The notes under the pieces are model-generated. The model searched no databases. It worked only from the letters and a program-made list of their open reading frames with translations, and was not told the DNA's origin. From assembly GCF_009827055.1 (NCBI RefSeq), contig NZ_WUMK01000007.1:310001-374000 (forward strand): 64,000 nucleotides of DNA. Direction: 5' to 3'. Below, in pieces: positions 47,114 through 55,512 of the stretch. The position numbers and the translations under genes are program-made. Position 1 is the stretch's first letter; each line of letters starts with the position of its first letter. Origin of the DNA: Shinella kummerowiae. GTDB taxonomy: Bacteria; Pseudomonadota; Alphaproteobacteria; Rhizobiales; Rhizobiaceae.

Positions 47114-47157
47114 TCGCTTCGCGCCGATTGGTGCGACGCCATTGCCGGAAGGTTGAT

Positions 47158-47184
47158 CTTACGCGCACGTATGCGTAAGTTTTT
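47158..47184. terminator. Imperfect palindrome after the stator-like pair
   Basis: CTTACGC/GCGTAAG arms (47158-47164, 47173-47179) followed by TTTTT. It may terminate the upstream operon or serve as an operator for the FAD dehydrogenase starting at 47209. Confidence 0.45.
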
Positions 47185-47208
47185 CCGACAGGACGACGGG
47201 AGGCGTTT

Positions 47209-48852
47209 ATGGATTGCGACCTGCTGGTGATCGGGGCGGGGCTGGCTGGCCTCGTGGCGGCGACGGAGGCGGCGGCGCGCGGCCTCAAGGTGATCGTTCT
47301 CGATCAGGAGGGCGAGCAGAGCCTTGGCGGGCAGGCCTTCTGGTCGCTCGGTGGCCTTTTTTTCGTCGACAGCCCGGAGCAGCGGCGCCTGCGCATCCGC
47401 GACAGCCTAGCACTGGCCCGGCAGGACTGGTTGGGCTCCGCGGGCTTCGACCGGCCGGAGGACCACTGGCCGCGCCACTGGGCGGAGGCCTATCTCGATT
47501 TTGCCAGCGGGGAAAAACGCGCCTGGCTGCACGCCATGGGCATGCGCTGGTTCCCGGTCGTCGGCTGGGCCGAGCGTGGCGGCGGACTTGCGACCGGCCA
47601 TGGCAATTCCGTGCCGCGCTTCCACGTCACCTGGGGCACCGGCCCCGGCGTGCTGGCGCCCTTCCTGCGACGTGCGCAGGATTTTCGCGCCTCTAATGCG
47701 CTGGTCTTTCGTTTCCGCCACCGGGTGGATGGCCTGATCGTCGAAAACGGCGCCGTCGTCGGCGCGCATGGCGCGGTTCTCGCGCCGGACGCTGCGGAGC
47801 GCGGCCGGTCAACCTCTCGCGCGGTGGTGGGCGATTTCAGTTTCCGGGCGGGGGCAGTGCTCGTCTCCTCCGGCGGCATCGGCGGCAATCACGAGCTGGT
47901 GCGGCAGAGCTGGCCGCGTGATCGCCTGGGCGAACCGCCCGCCTTCATGGTCAGCGGCGTGCCGGCCCATGTCGATGGTCGCATGCTGGCGATCACGCAG
48001 GCTGCCGGCGGCTCCGTCATCAATGGCGACCGCATGTGGCACTATACGGAGGGCCTGAGGAACTGGGATCCGATTTGGCCGGGGCATGGCATCCGCATCC
48101 TGCCTGGCCCGTCCTCGCTCTGGCTGGACGCACGCGGGCGGCGGTTTCCGGCACCGGCCATGCCGGGCTTCGACACGCTGGCCACGCTCAAAGCCATCCG
48201 CGCGACGGGCTATGACCACAGCTGGTTCATCCTGACGAAGGCGATCATCAAGAAGGAGTTCGCCCTGTCGGGCTCCGAGCAGAACCCGGACCTGACCGGC
48301 AAGGATATCCCGCTGCTCCTGAAGCGGCTCGGCAAGAACCCGCCCGGCCCCGTGCAGGCCTTCATGGACAAGGGCGCGGATTTTGTGGTGCGCAACGATC
48401 TCGGCGACCTCGTCTCCGCGATGAACACGTTGACGGGAGAGGCGCTGCTGGATGTCGAGCAGGTGCGGGCCGCGGTGGAAGCCCGCGACCGCGAGATCGA
48501 CAACCCCTTCTCGAAGGATGCGCAGGTAACGGCCGTTCGCGGCGCGCGCGCCTATCTTGGCGACAAACTGATGCGCACCGCACGACCGCATCGTCTGCTT
48601 GATCCGAAGGCCGGGCCATTGATTGCCGTGCGCCTCAACATCCTGACGCGCAAAAGCTTGGGTGGCCTCCAGACGGATCTTTCCGGCCGAGTGCTGGAAT
48701 TGTCCGGCAAGCCGGTGCCGGGTCTCTATGCAGCCGGTGAGGTCGCCGGTTTCGGCGGCGGCGGCGTGCATGGCTACAATGCGCTGGAAGGCACCTTCCT
48801 CGGTGGATGCCTGTTTTCGGGGCGTAGAGCGGGCAGGGCAGTCGGCGCCTGA
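47209..48852 (+). CDS. FAD-binding dehydrogenase, KstD/fumarate reductase-like
   Basis: 547-residue flavoprotein. N-terminal Rossmann site LLVIGAGLAGLVAATEAAARGLKVIVLDQE, a second FAD contact SSGGIGGNHELV, and the C-terminal flavin motif GLYAAGEVAGFGGGGVHGYNALEGTFLGGCLFSG. It resembles 3-ketosteroid dehydrogenase and fumarate-reductase-type flavoproteins; the substrate is unknown and no steroid genes are near. No signal peptide. GGGAGG lies 6-7 bases before the ATG. Convergent with the Bug gene. Confidence 0.85.
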   Translation: MDCDLLVIGAGLAGLVAATEAAARGLKVIVLDQEGEQSLGGQAFWSLGGLFFVDSPEQRRLRIRDSLALARQDWLGSAGFDRPEDHWPRHWAEAYLDFASGEKRAWLHAMGMRWFPVVGWAERGGGLATGHGNSVPRFHVTWGTGPGVLAPFLRRAQDFRASNALVFRFRHRVDGLIVENGAVVGAHGAVLAPDAAERGRSTSRAVVGDFSFRAGAVLVSSGGIGGNHELVRQSWPRDRLGEPPAFMVSGVPAHVDGRMLAITQAAGGSVINGDRMWHYTEGLRNWDPIWPGHGIRILPGPSSLWLDARGRRFPAPAMPGFDTLATLKAIRATGYDHSWFILTKAIIKKEFALSGSEQNPDLTGKDIPLLLKRLGKNPPGPVQAFMDKGADFVVRNDLGDLVSAMNTLTGEALLDVEQVRAAVEARDREIDNPFSKDAQVTAVRGARAYLGDKLMRTARPHRLLDPKAGPLIAVRLNILTRKSLGGLQTDLSGRVLELSGKPVPGLYAAGEVAGFGGGGVHGYNALEGTFLGGCLFSGRRAGRAVGA

Positions 48853-48876
48853 GAGCGCCGACCGCTTCGATCACGA

Positions 48877-49869
48877 TCAGTCCATCTGGATCTTGGCGCC
48901 TTCGACGACCGGCTTCCATTTGGCAAGCTCGGCTGTCACGTGCTTGCCAAGGTCTTCGGGCGTCGAGCCGACGATCGTCGCGCTGAACTCCTTCATGCGC
49001 TCCACAACGGCCGGATCCTTCATGGCAGTGTTGGCCGCTTCGTTGAGCTTTGCCACCACGTCGGTCGGCGTGCCGGCAGGCGCAAACAGCGCATTCCACG
49101 TATAGGTCTCATAGCCGGGAATGCCGGATTCGGCGATCGTCGGCACATCCGGGAAGGAGGCGGCGCGCTCCTTCGTCGTCACGGCGAGTGCGCGCAGCGT
49201 GCCGGCCTTGATGTGACTGGAGGAGGAGGGAAGGTTGTCGAACATGATCGGGATCTGGTTGCCGATCACGTCGTTCAGCGCCGGGCCGGAGCCCTTGTAG
49301 GGCACATGCTGCATGCTGACGCCGGCCATGCTCTTGAAGAGTTCGCCAGAGAGATGCAGCGGCGTACCGTTGCCGGAGGAAGCATAGCTGTAGCCTTCCG
49401 GATCGGCCTTCAGCAGCGCCAGCAGCTCTTCGACGTTTTTCGCTGGCAGTTCAGGGTTCACCACGAGCACGTTCGGCACGATCACCAGCAGAGAAACCGG
49501 CGCGAAATCCTTTTCCGCATCATAGGGGTTGGTTTTCAGGATCAGCGGGTTCAGCGCGTGGGTGGCGACCGTGCCCATCAGGATCGTATAGCCATCCGGC
49601 TCGGCGCGCGCCACCCGGTCGGCACCGAGACTTCCGCCGGCGCCGCCGACATTTTCGACGATGACCTGCTGGCCGAGGCCGTCGCCCATCTTCTGCGCGA
49701 TGATGCGCGCAACAACGTCGGTCGATCCTCCAGCCGCGAACGGCACGACGAGCGTGATGGTCCGGTCAGGGAATTGCTGGGCACTGGCCGGCAGGCCGAG
49801 CGCCAGCGACGCAAGTACGGTGGTGCCAAGCGCCATAAGGGTACGGCGGGTGAGCGTCGAAAATGCCAC
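48877..49869 (-). CDS. Orphan Bug-family (TctC) periplasmic solute-binding protein
   Basis: 330-residue extracytoplasmic binding protein of the tripartite tricarboxylate transporter family. Signal peptide with an RR-type start (LTRRTLMALGTTVLASLALGLPASAQ), then the Bug signature FPDRTITLVVPFAAGGSTDVVARI, VENVGGAGGSLGADRVARAEPDGYTIL and HVPYKGSGPALNDVIG. Binds small carboxylates in known relatives. No tctA or tctB partner is adjacent, so it may serve as a sensor or use a distant transporter. GTG 49869 has GGGAGG upstream. Confidence 0.9.
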   Translation of the reverse strand: MAFSTLTRRTLMALGTTVLASLALGLPASAQQFPDRTITLVVPFAAGGSTDVVARIIAQKMGDGLGQQVIVENVGGAGGSLGADRVARAEPDGYTILMGTVATHALNPLILKTNPYDAEKDFAPVSLLVIVPNVLVVNPELPAKNVEELLALLKADPEGYSYASSGNGTPLHLSGELFKSMAGVSMQHVPYKGSGPALNDVIGNQIPIMFDNLPSSSSHIKAGTLRALAVTTKERAASFPDVPTIAESGIPGYETYTWNALFAPAGTPTDVVAKLNEAANTAMKDPAVVERMKEFSATIVGSTPEDLGKHVTAELAKWKPVVEGAKIQMD

Positions 49870-49949
49870 GTGGTTTTCCTCCCAAGGTGACGTGAAGTCC
49901 GCTCCCTCAGGATAGGGCACTTGCCCCGCGAAACAAGGGCAAGCGACGA

Positions 49950-51773
49950 TCAGCCGGCGGCGCGGGCTTCTCCAAGGAAAGCCTGGCCGCCATGGTCGAA
50001 TTGCAGCCGGGCCAGGCGGGCGTAAAGCCCGTTCTGCTGGACGAGCGACTGATGCGTGCCTTCCTCGACGACGCGGCCCGCCTCCATGACGAGGATGCGG
50101 TCGGCCTTGAGCACGGTGGCGAGGCGGTGGGCGATGACGATCGTCGTGCGCTTGCCCATCTGGCCGTCCAGCGCCTTCTGCACCAGCGTCTCGCTTTCGG
50201 CATCGAGCGCGGAGGTCGCCTCGTCGAGCAGCAGGAGGGCCGCGTCCTTCAGGATGGCGCGGGCGATGGCGATACGCTGGCGCTGGCCACCGGACAGTGT
50301 GACACCGCGCTCGCCGACCATCGTGTCATAGCCTTTGTCGAGCCGGGCGATGAATTCTTCCGCCTGGGCGGCGCGCGCCGCAGCACGGATCGCCTCGTCG
50401 CTGACATCCGCCATGCCGAAGGCAATGTTGTCGCGGATGGTTGCGGCAAAGATGGTGACGTCCTGCGGCACCAGCGCGATGCGGCGGCGCAGCTCTTCCG
50501 GGTCAGCGGTGCGCAGGTCGACGCCATCGAGAGTGATCGTGCCGGAATCGGGATCGTAGAAGCGCAGCACGAGGGAAAGGATCGTGCTTTTGCCGGCGCC
50601 GGAGGGGCCGACGATCGCCACGGTCTCGCCCTGCTTGACGGTAAAGCTCAGGCCGTTGACGCTGCGATAGCCGGGGCGGGCGGGATACGAGAAATGCACG
50701 TCCTGGAAGGCAAGCTCGCCGCGGGCAGGCAGCGGCAGTGTCACGGGACGGGCGGGCGCAGCGATGGCTGGCACCTCGGCGAGCAGCTCTGTCAGGCGCT
50801 CGGCGGCACCGGCGGCCTGCGAGAGTTCGCCCCAGACTTCGGACAATGCGCCGAGGCTGCCGGCGGCAAAGACGGCGTAGAGCAGGAACTGGCCGAGCGT
50901 GCCGGCGGAAAGCGTGCCCGACAGAACGTCGCGCGCACCGAACCACAGCACGGCGACGACCGAGCCGAAGATCATGGCGATGGCGAAACCCGTGAGCAGC
51001 GAGCGGGCGCGGATGGCGGAGCGGGCCGCACCATAGGCGCTCTCGACTTCACCGAAGAACCGGGCGCGGGCGGCGTCTTCCGCGTTGAACGCCTGGAGCG
51101 TGCGGGTCGCGCCGATCGCCTCGCCGGCATAGGCGGAGGCTGCCGCCAGCGTATCCTGCGCCTCGCGCGAGCGGCGGCGCACCGAGCGGCCGAAGGCGAC
51201 GAGCGGGAAGACGATGACGGGAATGGCGGCGATGACGAGGCTCGACAGCTTCGGGCTGGTATAGACCATCATGGCGATGGCGCCGAGACAGAGGATGAGG
51301 TTGCGCAGCGCGACCGAGGCGGTGGCGCCCACCGCGGACTTGATCTGCGTCGTATCGGCGGTCAGCCGCGAGACGATCTCACCCGACTGGTTGACGTCGA
51401 AGAAGGCCGGCGAGAGTTTCGTCACATGGGCGAAGACGTCGCGGCGCAGATCGGCGACGATGCGTTCGCCGAGCGTGATGACGAAATAGTAGCGCATGCC
51501 ACTCGCCAGCGCGAGCAGACCGGCCAGCACGAAAAGCATCGTGAAATAGGTGTTGATGAAGCCGGCACCGGCGCCGGAGAAGCCATGATCGATCATGCGC
51601 CGTACGGCGAGCGGCAGGACGAGCGTCGTGACGGCGGCCATCACGAGCGCAACCAGCGCACCGGCGACGAGGCCACGGTAGCGGCCGATGTAAGGAATGA
51701 GCCTGCCCAGCGGACGGACGGTGCGGCGCTCGGTTTTCGCCGGCGCGACTGCTTCTCTGTCTGTGGACACCAT
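49950..51773 (-). CDS. ABC exporter, fused permease and ATPase (MsbA-like)
   Basis: 607-residue half-transporter. An N-terminal six-helix ABC_membrane domain (residues about 25-300) is followed by the ATPase domain with Walker [14 protein letters not shown]-loop [10 protein letters not shown], signature [15 protein letters not shown], Walker [14 protein letters not shown] and H-loop VIAHRLATV. It functions as a homodimer or heterodimer in the inner membrane; substrate is lipid or drug-like in relatives and unknown here. ATG 51773 follows a G-rich SD. Divergent from rpmE. Confidence 0.92.
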   Translation of the reverse strand: MVSTDREAVAPAKTERRTVRPLGRLIPYIGRYRGLVAGALVALVMAAVTTLVLPLAVRRMIDHGFSGAGAGFINTYFTMLFVLAGLLALASGMRYYFVITLGERIVADLRRDVFAHVTKLSPAFFDVNQSGEIVSRLTADTTQIKSAVGATASVALRNLILCLGAIAMMVYTSPKLSSLVIAAIPVIVFPLVAFGRSVRRRSREAQDTLAAASAYAGEAIGATRTLQAFNAEDAARARFFGEVESAYGAARSAIRARSLLTGFAIAMIFGSVVAVLWFGARDVLSGTLSAGTLGQFLLYAVFAAGSLGALSEVWGELSQAAGAAERLTELLAEVPAIAAPARPVTLPLPARGELAFQDVHFSYPARPGYRSVNGLSFTVKQGETVAIVGPSGAGKSTILSLVLRFYDPDSGTITLDGVDLRTADPEELRRRIALVPQDVTIFAATIRDNIAFGMADVSDEAIRAAARAAQAEEFIARLDKGYDTMVGERGVTLSGGQRQRIAIARAILKDAALLLLDEATSALDAESETLVQKALDGQMGKRTTIVIAHRLATVLKADRILVMEAGRVVEEGTHQSLVQQNGLYARLARLQFDHGGQAFLGEARAAG

Positions 51774-51963
51774 ACCCCCATTCCCAGTGCCTGGCGGCAC
51801 GAATTGTCTTTCGGCTCTTGTTATCCAGACGGCCTTCATGTATAGGCTCGCCATCGAATTGGGAAGCCGTAGGTCCGACCGACTGCGGCTTCATTTACGT
51901 CTTTGGCCTCGCTGCCGCAATGCGTTGCGACAAATGGCCCCCGGAACAAGCAGGAAGAGTGTC

Positions 51964-52185
51964 ATGAAGGCTGATATCCATCCCGACTACCACGTCATCA
52001 AGGTCGTCATGACCGACGGTACCGAATACGAAACCCGCTCGACCTGGGGTTCGGCCGGCGCCACGATGAACCTGGAAATCGACCCCAAGTCCCACCCGGC
52101 CTGGACCGGCGGCAACCAGCAGATGCTGGACCGCGGCGGCCGCGTTTCCAAGTTCAAGAAGCGCTTCGAAGGCCTCGGCCTCTAA
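51964..52185 (+). CDS. rpmE: Ribosomal protein L31 (bL31), zinc-free form
   Basis: 73-residue large-subunit protein beginning [20 protein letters not shown] and containing [21 protein letters not shown]. It has no cysteine, so it is the zinc-independent type. AGGAAG lies upstream of the ATG and a strong terminator follows. The 190-bp divergent gap to the ABC exporter gene holds its promoter. With the cysteine-free L36 (38255-38380), both zinc-variable ribosomal proteins here are zinc-free. Confidence 0.95.
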   Translation: MKADIHPDYHVIKVVMTDGTEYETRSTWGSAGATMNLEIDPKSHPAWTGGNQQMLDRGGRVSKFKKRFEGLGL

Positions 52186-52210
52186 TCTGCTTCCACTGGA
52201 TGATTTCAAG

Positions 52211-52236
52211 AACCCGGCTTCGGCCGGGTTTTTTAT
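52211..52236 (+). terminator. Terminator of rpmE
   Basis: Perfect stem AACCCGGC/GCCGGGTT around a TTCG tetraloop, then six T. Located 25 bp after the stop. Confidence 0.95.
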
Positions 52237-52258
52237 TGCCTTGACTGGCGGGTTCACT

Positions 52259-52375
52259 GCCCCTCATCCCCCTGCCGGGACCTTCTCCCGCAAGCGGGGA
52301 GAAGGAGGAAAATGGCGAGCCCATCGCTCCTCGCCCCGCTTGCGGGGAGAGGATGCCGGCAGGCAGGTGAGGGGC
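52259..52375. repeat. Palindromic repeat C, intergenic copy
   Basis: Arms begin GCCCCTCATCCCCCTGCCGG and end with GCCGGCAGGCAGGTGAGGGG, with inner CCCGCAAGCGGGGAGAA and CCCCGCTTGCGGGGAGA. This is the same structural class as the element inside pabC, here lying between the convergent rpmE and rcdA. Confidence 0.85.
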
Positions 52376-52397
52376 AAACCTGATCAGTCGAGGCAAC

Positions 52398-52420
52398 AAA
52401 AAACCCGGCAAAAGCCGGGT
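52398..52420 (-). terminator. Terminator of rcdA
   Basis: Stem ACCCGGC/GCCGGGT with an AAAA loop, followed on the minus strand by six T. It is 28 bp after the rcdA stop. Confidence 0.9.
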
Positions 52421-52448
52421 CATCGTTTCGTGCGCTTCTACAAACCGC

Positions 52449-52967
52449 TCAGTTGTTGCCGAAGGCGGTCTGCAGCAGGTTGAGCTGGGCCTGGACGCTG
52501 TTCTGGTTGCCCGGTTCGAAGGTCTGGACTTCCTGGGGGCGGTAGATTTCGCGGTCGAGCAGGGCGATGCGGTTCTGCAGGCGCAGCGAACGTTCGATCA
52601 GGTCGCGAAAGGCTTCCGGCAGGTCGTTCCAGCCGGGCGCGGTCTTGTCGACGTTGAAGCTGTCGAGGCGGACCTTGTTCTTTTCCGACAGCACCTGGTC
52701 GCGGCTCATCTCGCCATTGTTGACGGCGCGCTGGAGCAGCAGCCAGGAGGCCATCTGCATCAGGCGGGTGGTGAGGCGCATTGATTCTGCTGCGTAAAGC
52801 ACCGATGCCATGCGGGGCAGGACCTTCGAGGCCTGGCGGCCGACGCCATCGAGATAGCTCGCGGTCTCTTCGACTAGACCCATGCCTTCGGCGTACAGGG
52901 ATTTGAATTGCGCTGACGACGCAACATGGCCAGCGAAGCTGACGGTATTCAATCCTCTTTCGGACAT
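52449..52967 (-). CDS. rcdA: RcdA, regulator of CtrA degradation (DUF1465)
   Basis: 172-residue helical protein of the DUF1465/RcdA family: VSFAGHVASSAQFKSLYAEGMGLVEETASYLDG, LPRMASVLYAAESMRLTTRLMQMASWLLLQRAVNNGEMS and the conserved DLIERSLRLQNRIALLDREIY. Known: in Caulobacter RcdA is an adaptor that, with CpdR and PopA, delivers the cell-cycle regulator CtrA to ClpXP. ATG 52967 is favoured; ATG 52994 is a 9-residue longer option. A perfect CtrA recognition site lies about 120 bp upstream, implying feedback control. Confidence 0.9.
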   Translation of the reverse strand: MSERGLNTVSFAGHVASSAQFKSLYAEGMGLVEETASYLDGVGRQASKVLPRMASVLYAAESMRLTTRLMQMASWLLLQRAVNNGEMSRDQVLSEKNKVRLDSFNVDKTAPGWNDLPEAFRDLIERSLRLQNRIALLDREIYRPQEVQTFEPGNQNSVQAQLNLLQTAFGNN

Positions 52968-53087
52968 GGTGTCATCCCTGTTGAAACGCATCACAATGCA
53001 GGTAACGGAAGGTTGGGGCTTCGTGTTCCGAGCCGCCTTTTAATGTCTCAAGGATGATCCCATAACCTAATTCGCGCAAGGGCATTC

Positions 53088-53102
53088 TTAATAAAGGGTT
53101 AA
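53088..53102 (-). promoter_or_regulatory. Exact CtrA box upstream of rcdA
   Basis: TTAA (53088-53091), seven bases, TTAA (53099-53102), a perfect match to the CtrA consensus TTAA-N7-TTAA. Read on the minus strand, the downstream half-site overlaps a -35-like TTAAGA, with GGTTAT about 17-18 bp further as a possible -10. Distance to the rcdA start is about 120 bp. Confidence 0.7.
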
Positions 53103-53150
53103 TCTCCACAATTCTTTCGGCACAGGTGCCCGCGGGATTGACCTGCAGAC

Positions 53151-53177
53151 AAAAAAAGAGCCGCGGGAAGCGGCTCT
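53151..53177 (-). terminator. Rho-independent terminator upstream of rcdA
   Basis: Stem AGAGCCGC/GCGGCTCT with a 5-nt loop, followed on the minus strand by seven T. It sits 170 bp after the DUF1192 stop and just before the rcdA promoter region, so it ends either a long DUF1192 transcript or a separate small RNA. Confidence 0.85.
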
Positions 53178-53273
53178 CAAGGTAAAACAGGGAGAAAATC
53201 AGACCGATTCCCCGAGGGGCGAAAATGTCTGAATCCGGAAGGACCGGATGGGGCAAGTAATAACGTATAAGGC

Positions 53274-53288
53274 TTAATGGCCGGTTAA
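53274..53288 (-). promoter_or_regulatory. Second exact CtrA box
   Basis: TTAA (53274-53277), seven bases, TTAA (53285-53288), again perfect. It lies between the DUF1192 stop (53352) and the terminator at 53151. No annotated coding sequence starts downstream of it on either strand within this gap, so it may drive a short RNA. GANTC methylation sites (GATTC, GAATC) occur nearby at about 53206-53235. Confidence 0.65.
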
Positions 53289-53351
53289 CTCTATTGTCGG
53301 TTTGCCGGTTGCTGTGCTTTTTCGGCAAGGCCGCGTCGACTTTACATGCCT

Positions 53352-53543
53352 TTAGCGGAAGAGATTTTCTGCCGCCGACCGGCTTGCGCCCTTCCTTGCC
53401 TTCTCTGCCTCCAGGCGGTCGATTTCCGTGCGAAGCAGGTCGATTCGCGCCGCCAGTTCATCGGCCGAGAGCAACGACAGGTCGCTGCCGATCTCGTGTG
53501 CGGCCTTTTTCAACGGGCGTCCGTCTTCGTCGAAGAGGTTCAT
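53352..53543 (-). CDS. DUF1192 family small protein
   Basis: 63-residue protein, MNLFDEDGRPLKKAAHEIG followed by SLLSADELAARIDLLRTEIDRLEAEKARK, the DUF1192 signature with a short coiled coil. Function unknown. Its ATG overlaps the stop of the MFS gene in an ATGA arrangement, showing translational coupling. Conserved in Rhizobiales. Confidence 0.88.
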   Translation of the reverse strand: MNLFDEDGRPLKKAAHEIGSDLSLLSADELAARIDLLRTEIDRLEAEKARKGASRSAAENLFR

Positions 53544-54817
53544 GCGGTTTTCTCCTCCGATTGTTCGTCGGCGGCCTGCGGCTGGGCGAGCGCGCGCGGC
53601 GAGAGTTGAAGGCTTTCCGGCGTCATCATCGTGCCGGGGTTGATGGTCGTGTAGGCGTCGCGCATCTCGGCCGGCAGGGCGGCGCGGCGGCGGCTGCGGA
53701 AGATGGCGTAGGCGGTGATCAGGATATGCGCCGAGCAGGTCACCATGAAGAGCGCATAGGGGCCGACCGCCGACATGATCGGGCCGCCGAGCGTCGGGCC
53801 GATGATCGTGCCGACGCCGTAAAGCAGCAGCAGGCCGCCGGAGACCTTTACGAAATCCTCGGGGCTGGCGAAGTCATTGGCGTGCGACACGGCGATCGGA
53901 TAGAGCGCGTTGGCCATCGCGCCATAGAGCGCCGTCAAGACCAGCAGCACGGTGACGGAGGCGGGCTGGAAAACGAAGAGCGAGAGGCCGGCGCCGGCGG
54001 CAATGGCCGAGAGGGCGGCGAGCACGATGCGCCGGTCGATCCGGTCGGACATCCGCCCGGCCGGCAATTGCATGACCGCACCGGCGAAGATCGCCACGCT
54101 CATCATGATGGCGATCGTGCTGGAGGACAGGCCGGCATTGGCGCCGAAGACGGCACCCAGCGTACCGAAGGCGCCGTTGGCGATACCGATCAGCACGATG
54201 CCGACGCAGGCGACGGGGGAGGTGCGGAAGAGGGCCGGAATATCGAGCCGCACCTGTTTCAGCGGCTGCGGCGAGGCGGCGGTCGAGAGCGTCGTCGGCA
54301 GCATGGCGAAGCAGTAGAGAATGCCGGCGAACATGAAGAGCATCGGCGTCGTCACGTCGCCGAGCGCCACCGTCATCTGGCCGCCGACGGTGCCGACCAG
54401 CGTGATGGCGATGTAGAGCGAGAAGATCAGGCCGCGGCTCTCATTGGTGGCGCGCTCGTTCAGCCAGCTTTCGATGATCATCGAGGTGCCGGCAATTGAA
54501 AAGCCGGTGACGGCGCGCAGCACGATCCACCAGAACGGATCGACCAGCATGCCGGTCAACAGCGCGATGATGGCGATCAGCGAGGCGAAGCCGGAGAAGG
54601 CGCGCACATGGCCAATGCGCTTGACGATGGTGGGTGCCATCAGGCAGCCGAGCACGAAGCCCGACGCCCACGACGTGCCGAGCAGGCCGAGCATCGTCGT
54701 CTCATAGCCTTCGAAAGCGCCACGCATGGGCAGCAGCAGGCCGTGCAGGCCGTTCCCCAGGAAGAGGAACAGGGTGCCCATGAGAAGCGCGAAGACGGAA
54801 ATGAGATTGTTACGCAT
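53540..54817 (-). CDS. MFS transporter (YcaD-like)
   Basis: 425-residue membrane protein with 12 predicted transmembrane helices, starting MRNNLISVFALLMGTLFLFL. Seen: SWASGFVLGCLMAPTIVKRIGHVRAFSG (the A-motif-like loop 2-3 region), ESWLNERATNESRG after helix 5, and QLPAGRMSDRIDRRIVLAALS in loop 8-9. These, notably E-S-W-L-N-E, are typical of YcaD-type MFS permeases. The hydrophilic tail is Gln/Ala/Glu-rich. Substrate unknown. ATG 54817 is preferred over a 58-residue extension lacking hydrophobic content. Confidence 0.88.
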   Translation of the reverse strand: MRNNLISVFALLMGTLFLFLGNGLHGLLLPMRGAFEGYETTMLGLLGTSWASGFVLGCLMAPTIVKRIGHVRAFSGFASLIAIIALLTGMLVDPFWWIVLRAVTGFSIAGTSMIIESWLNERATNESRGLIFSLYIAITLVGTVGGQMTVALGDVTTPMLFMFAGILYCFAMLPTTLSTAASPQPLKQVRLDIPALFRTSPVACVGIVLIGIANGAFGTLGAVFGANAGLSSSTIAIMMSVAIFAGAVMQLPAGRMSDRIDRRIVLAALSAIAAGAGLSLFVFQPASVTVLLVLTALYGAMANALYPIAVSHANDFASPEDFVKVSGGLLLLYGVGTIIGPTLGGPIMSAVGPYALFMVTCSAHILITAYAIFRSRRRAALPAEMRDAYTTINPGTMMTPESLQLSPRALAQPQAADEQSEEKTA

Positions 54818-54969
54818 AGGATTTCCGTGAGTTTCGCCAATGGGAAAGGAATAGCGCACCTGTTGCCGATTGCCAGATGCAAAGGCGACGCGCACACGAT
54901 TTTCAGACGACGTGGTGGTCGCTTGGAAAAATGTCCCGGGTATGACAGGAAGGGTGAAGAAAGGCCGAC

Positions 54970-55125
54970 ATGTCGAAAATCCTTCCAGCACTTCTCCTCG
55001 CCGTCATGCTGCTGCACCTCATCCGGCCGATCGGTCTGCCGGGGCTGAAGCGGCGCGCGGACTTCTGGAAGATCGCCGTTGTCGCCATCGTGCTGATGAT
55101 GCTGACGGTGCTTGTCAGGCCCTGA
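54970..55125 (+). CDS. Small two-helix membrane protein
   Basis: 51-residue ORF: first hydrophobic helix KILPALLLAVMLLHLI, a basic loop PGLKRRADFWK, second helix IAVVAIVLMMLTVLV. GAAAGG lies 5-8 bases before the ATG. It is divergent from the MFS gene. Charge distribution (basic loop) suggests both ends periplasmic with the loop in the cytoplasm. No function known to me. Too short for usual cut-offs, but the composition is clearly that of a coding membrane hairpin. Confidence 0.75.
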   Translation: MSKILPALLLAVMLLHLIRPIGLPGLKRRADFWKIAVVAIVLMMLTVLVRP

Positions 55126-55171
55126 ACACCTCTTCCAGGAGGGGAGGCTCTCCTTAACCCACCGCTACGTC

Positions 55172-55252
55172 TCCGTCGTCATGGTCGGGCTTGACCCGAC
55201 CATCCATCCGCGGGTGGTGGATCCTCGGGTCAAGCCCGAGGATGACGGAAGA
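55172..55252. repeat. Rhizobial palindromic intergenic repeat A, copy 3
   Basis: CGTCATGGTCGGGCTTGACC, a spacer, then TCCTCGGGTCAAGCCCGAGG and ATGACGG. Same module pair and order as copy 2. Confidence 0.85.
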
Positions 55253-55282
55253 GGGAGGTACAGATCAAAATCGCTGAAACGC

Positions 55283-55306
55283 AAAAGGGCCACCCGAAGG
55301 TGGCCC
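55283..55306 (-). terminator. Terminator of the 24-residue ORF unit
   Basis: Stem GGGCCACC/GGTGGCCC around a CGAA/TTCG loop, followed on the minus strand by TTTTGCG. It lies 55 bp after the stop of the short ORF. Confidence 0.75.
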
Positions 55307-55360
55307 CCATGAGGTTTGGTCCGGCGTGGACCCGGGCCTTTGGGCCCGAAGGAAGGCGTG

Positions 55361-55435
55361 TCAGAACGAGGGCTGCCTCGTTTCGTTCACCACAATTCCC
55401 ATGCCCGAAGCCAAGACCGAAATCTCATTAGACAT
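55361..55435 (-). CDS. 24-residue peptide ORF with very strong SD
   Basis: Minus-strand ORF beginning MSNEISVLASGMGIVVNETR and ending QPSF. AAGGAAGGTGA lies directly before the ATG with ideal spacing. The sequence is less GC-rich than its neighbours. A terminator follows at 55283-55306, and the pgk stop (55513) lies upstream, so the ORF could be a short cistron read through from pgk or an independent unit. It is not a known leader peptide to me: there is no run of one amino acid. Function unknown. Confidence 0.6.
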   Translation of the reverse strand: MSNEISVLASGMGIVVNETRQPSF

Positions 55436-55512
55436 TGGATCACCTTCCTTTCTGTTCGTTGATACTGACCAGAAATGTAAGCGATCCGTGGCGGAGCGCA
55501 AGCCCCCCGCCG

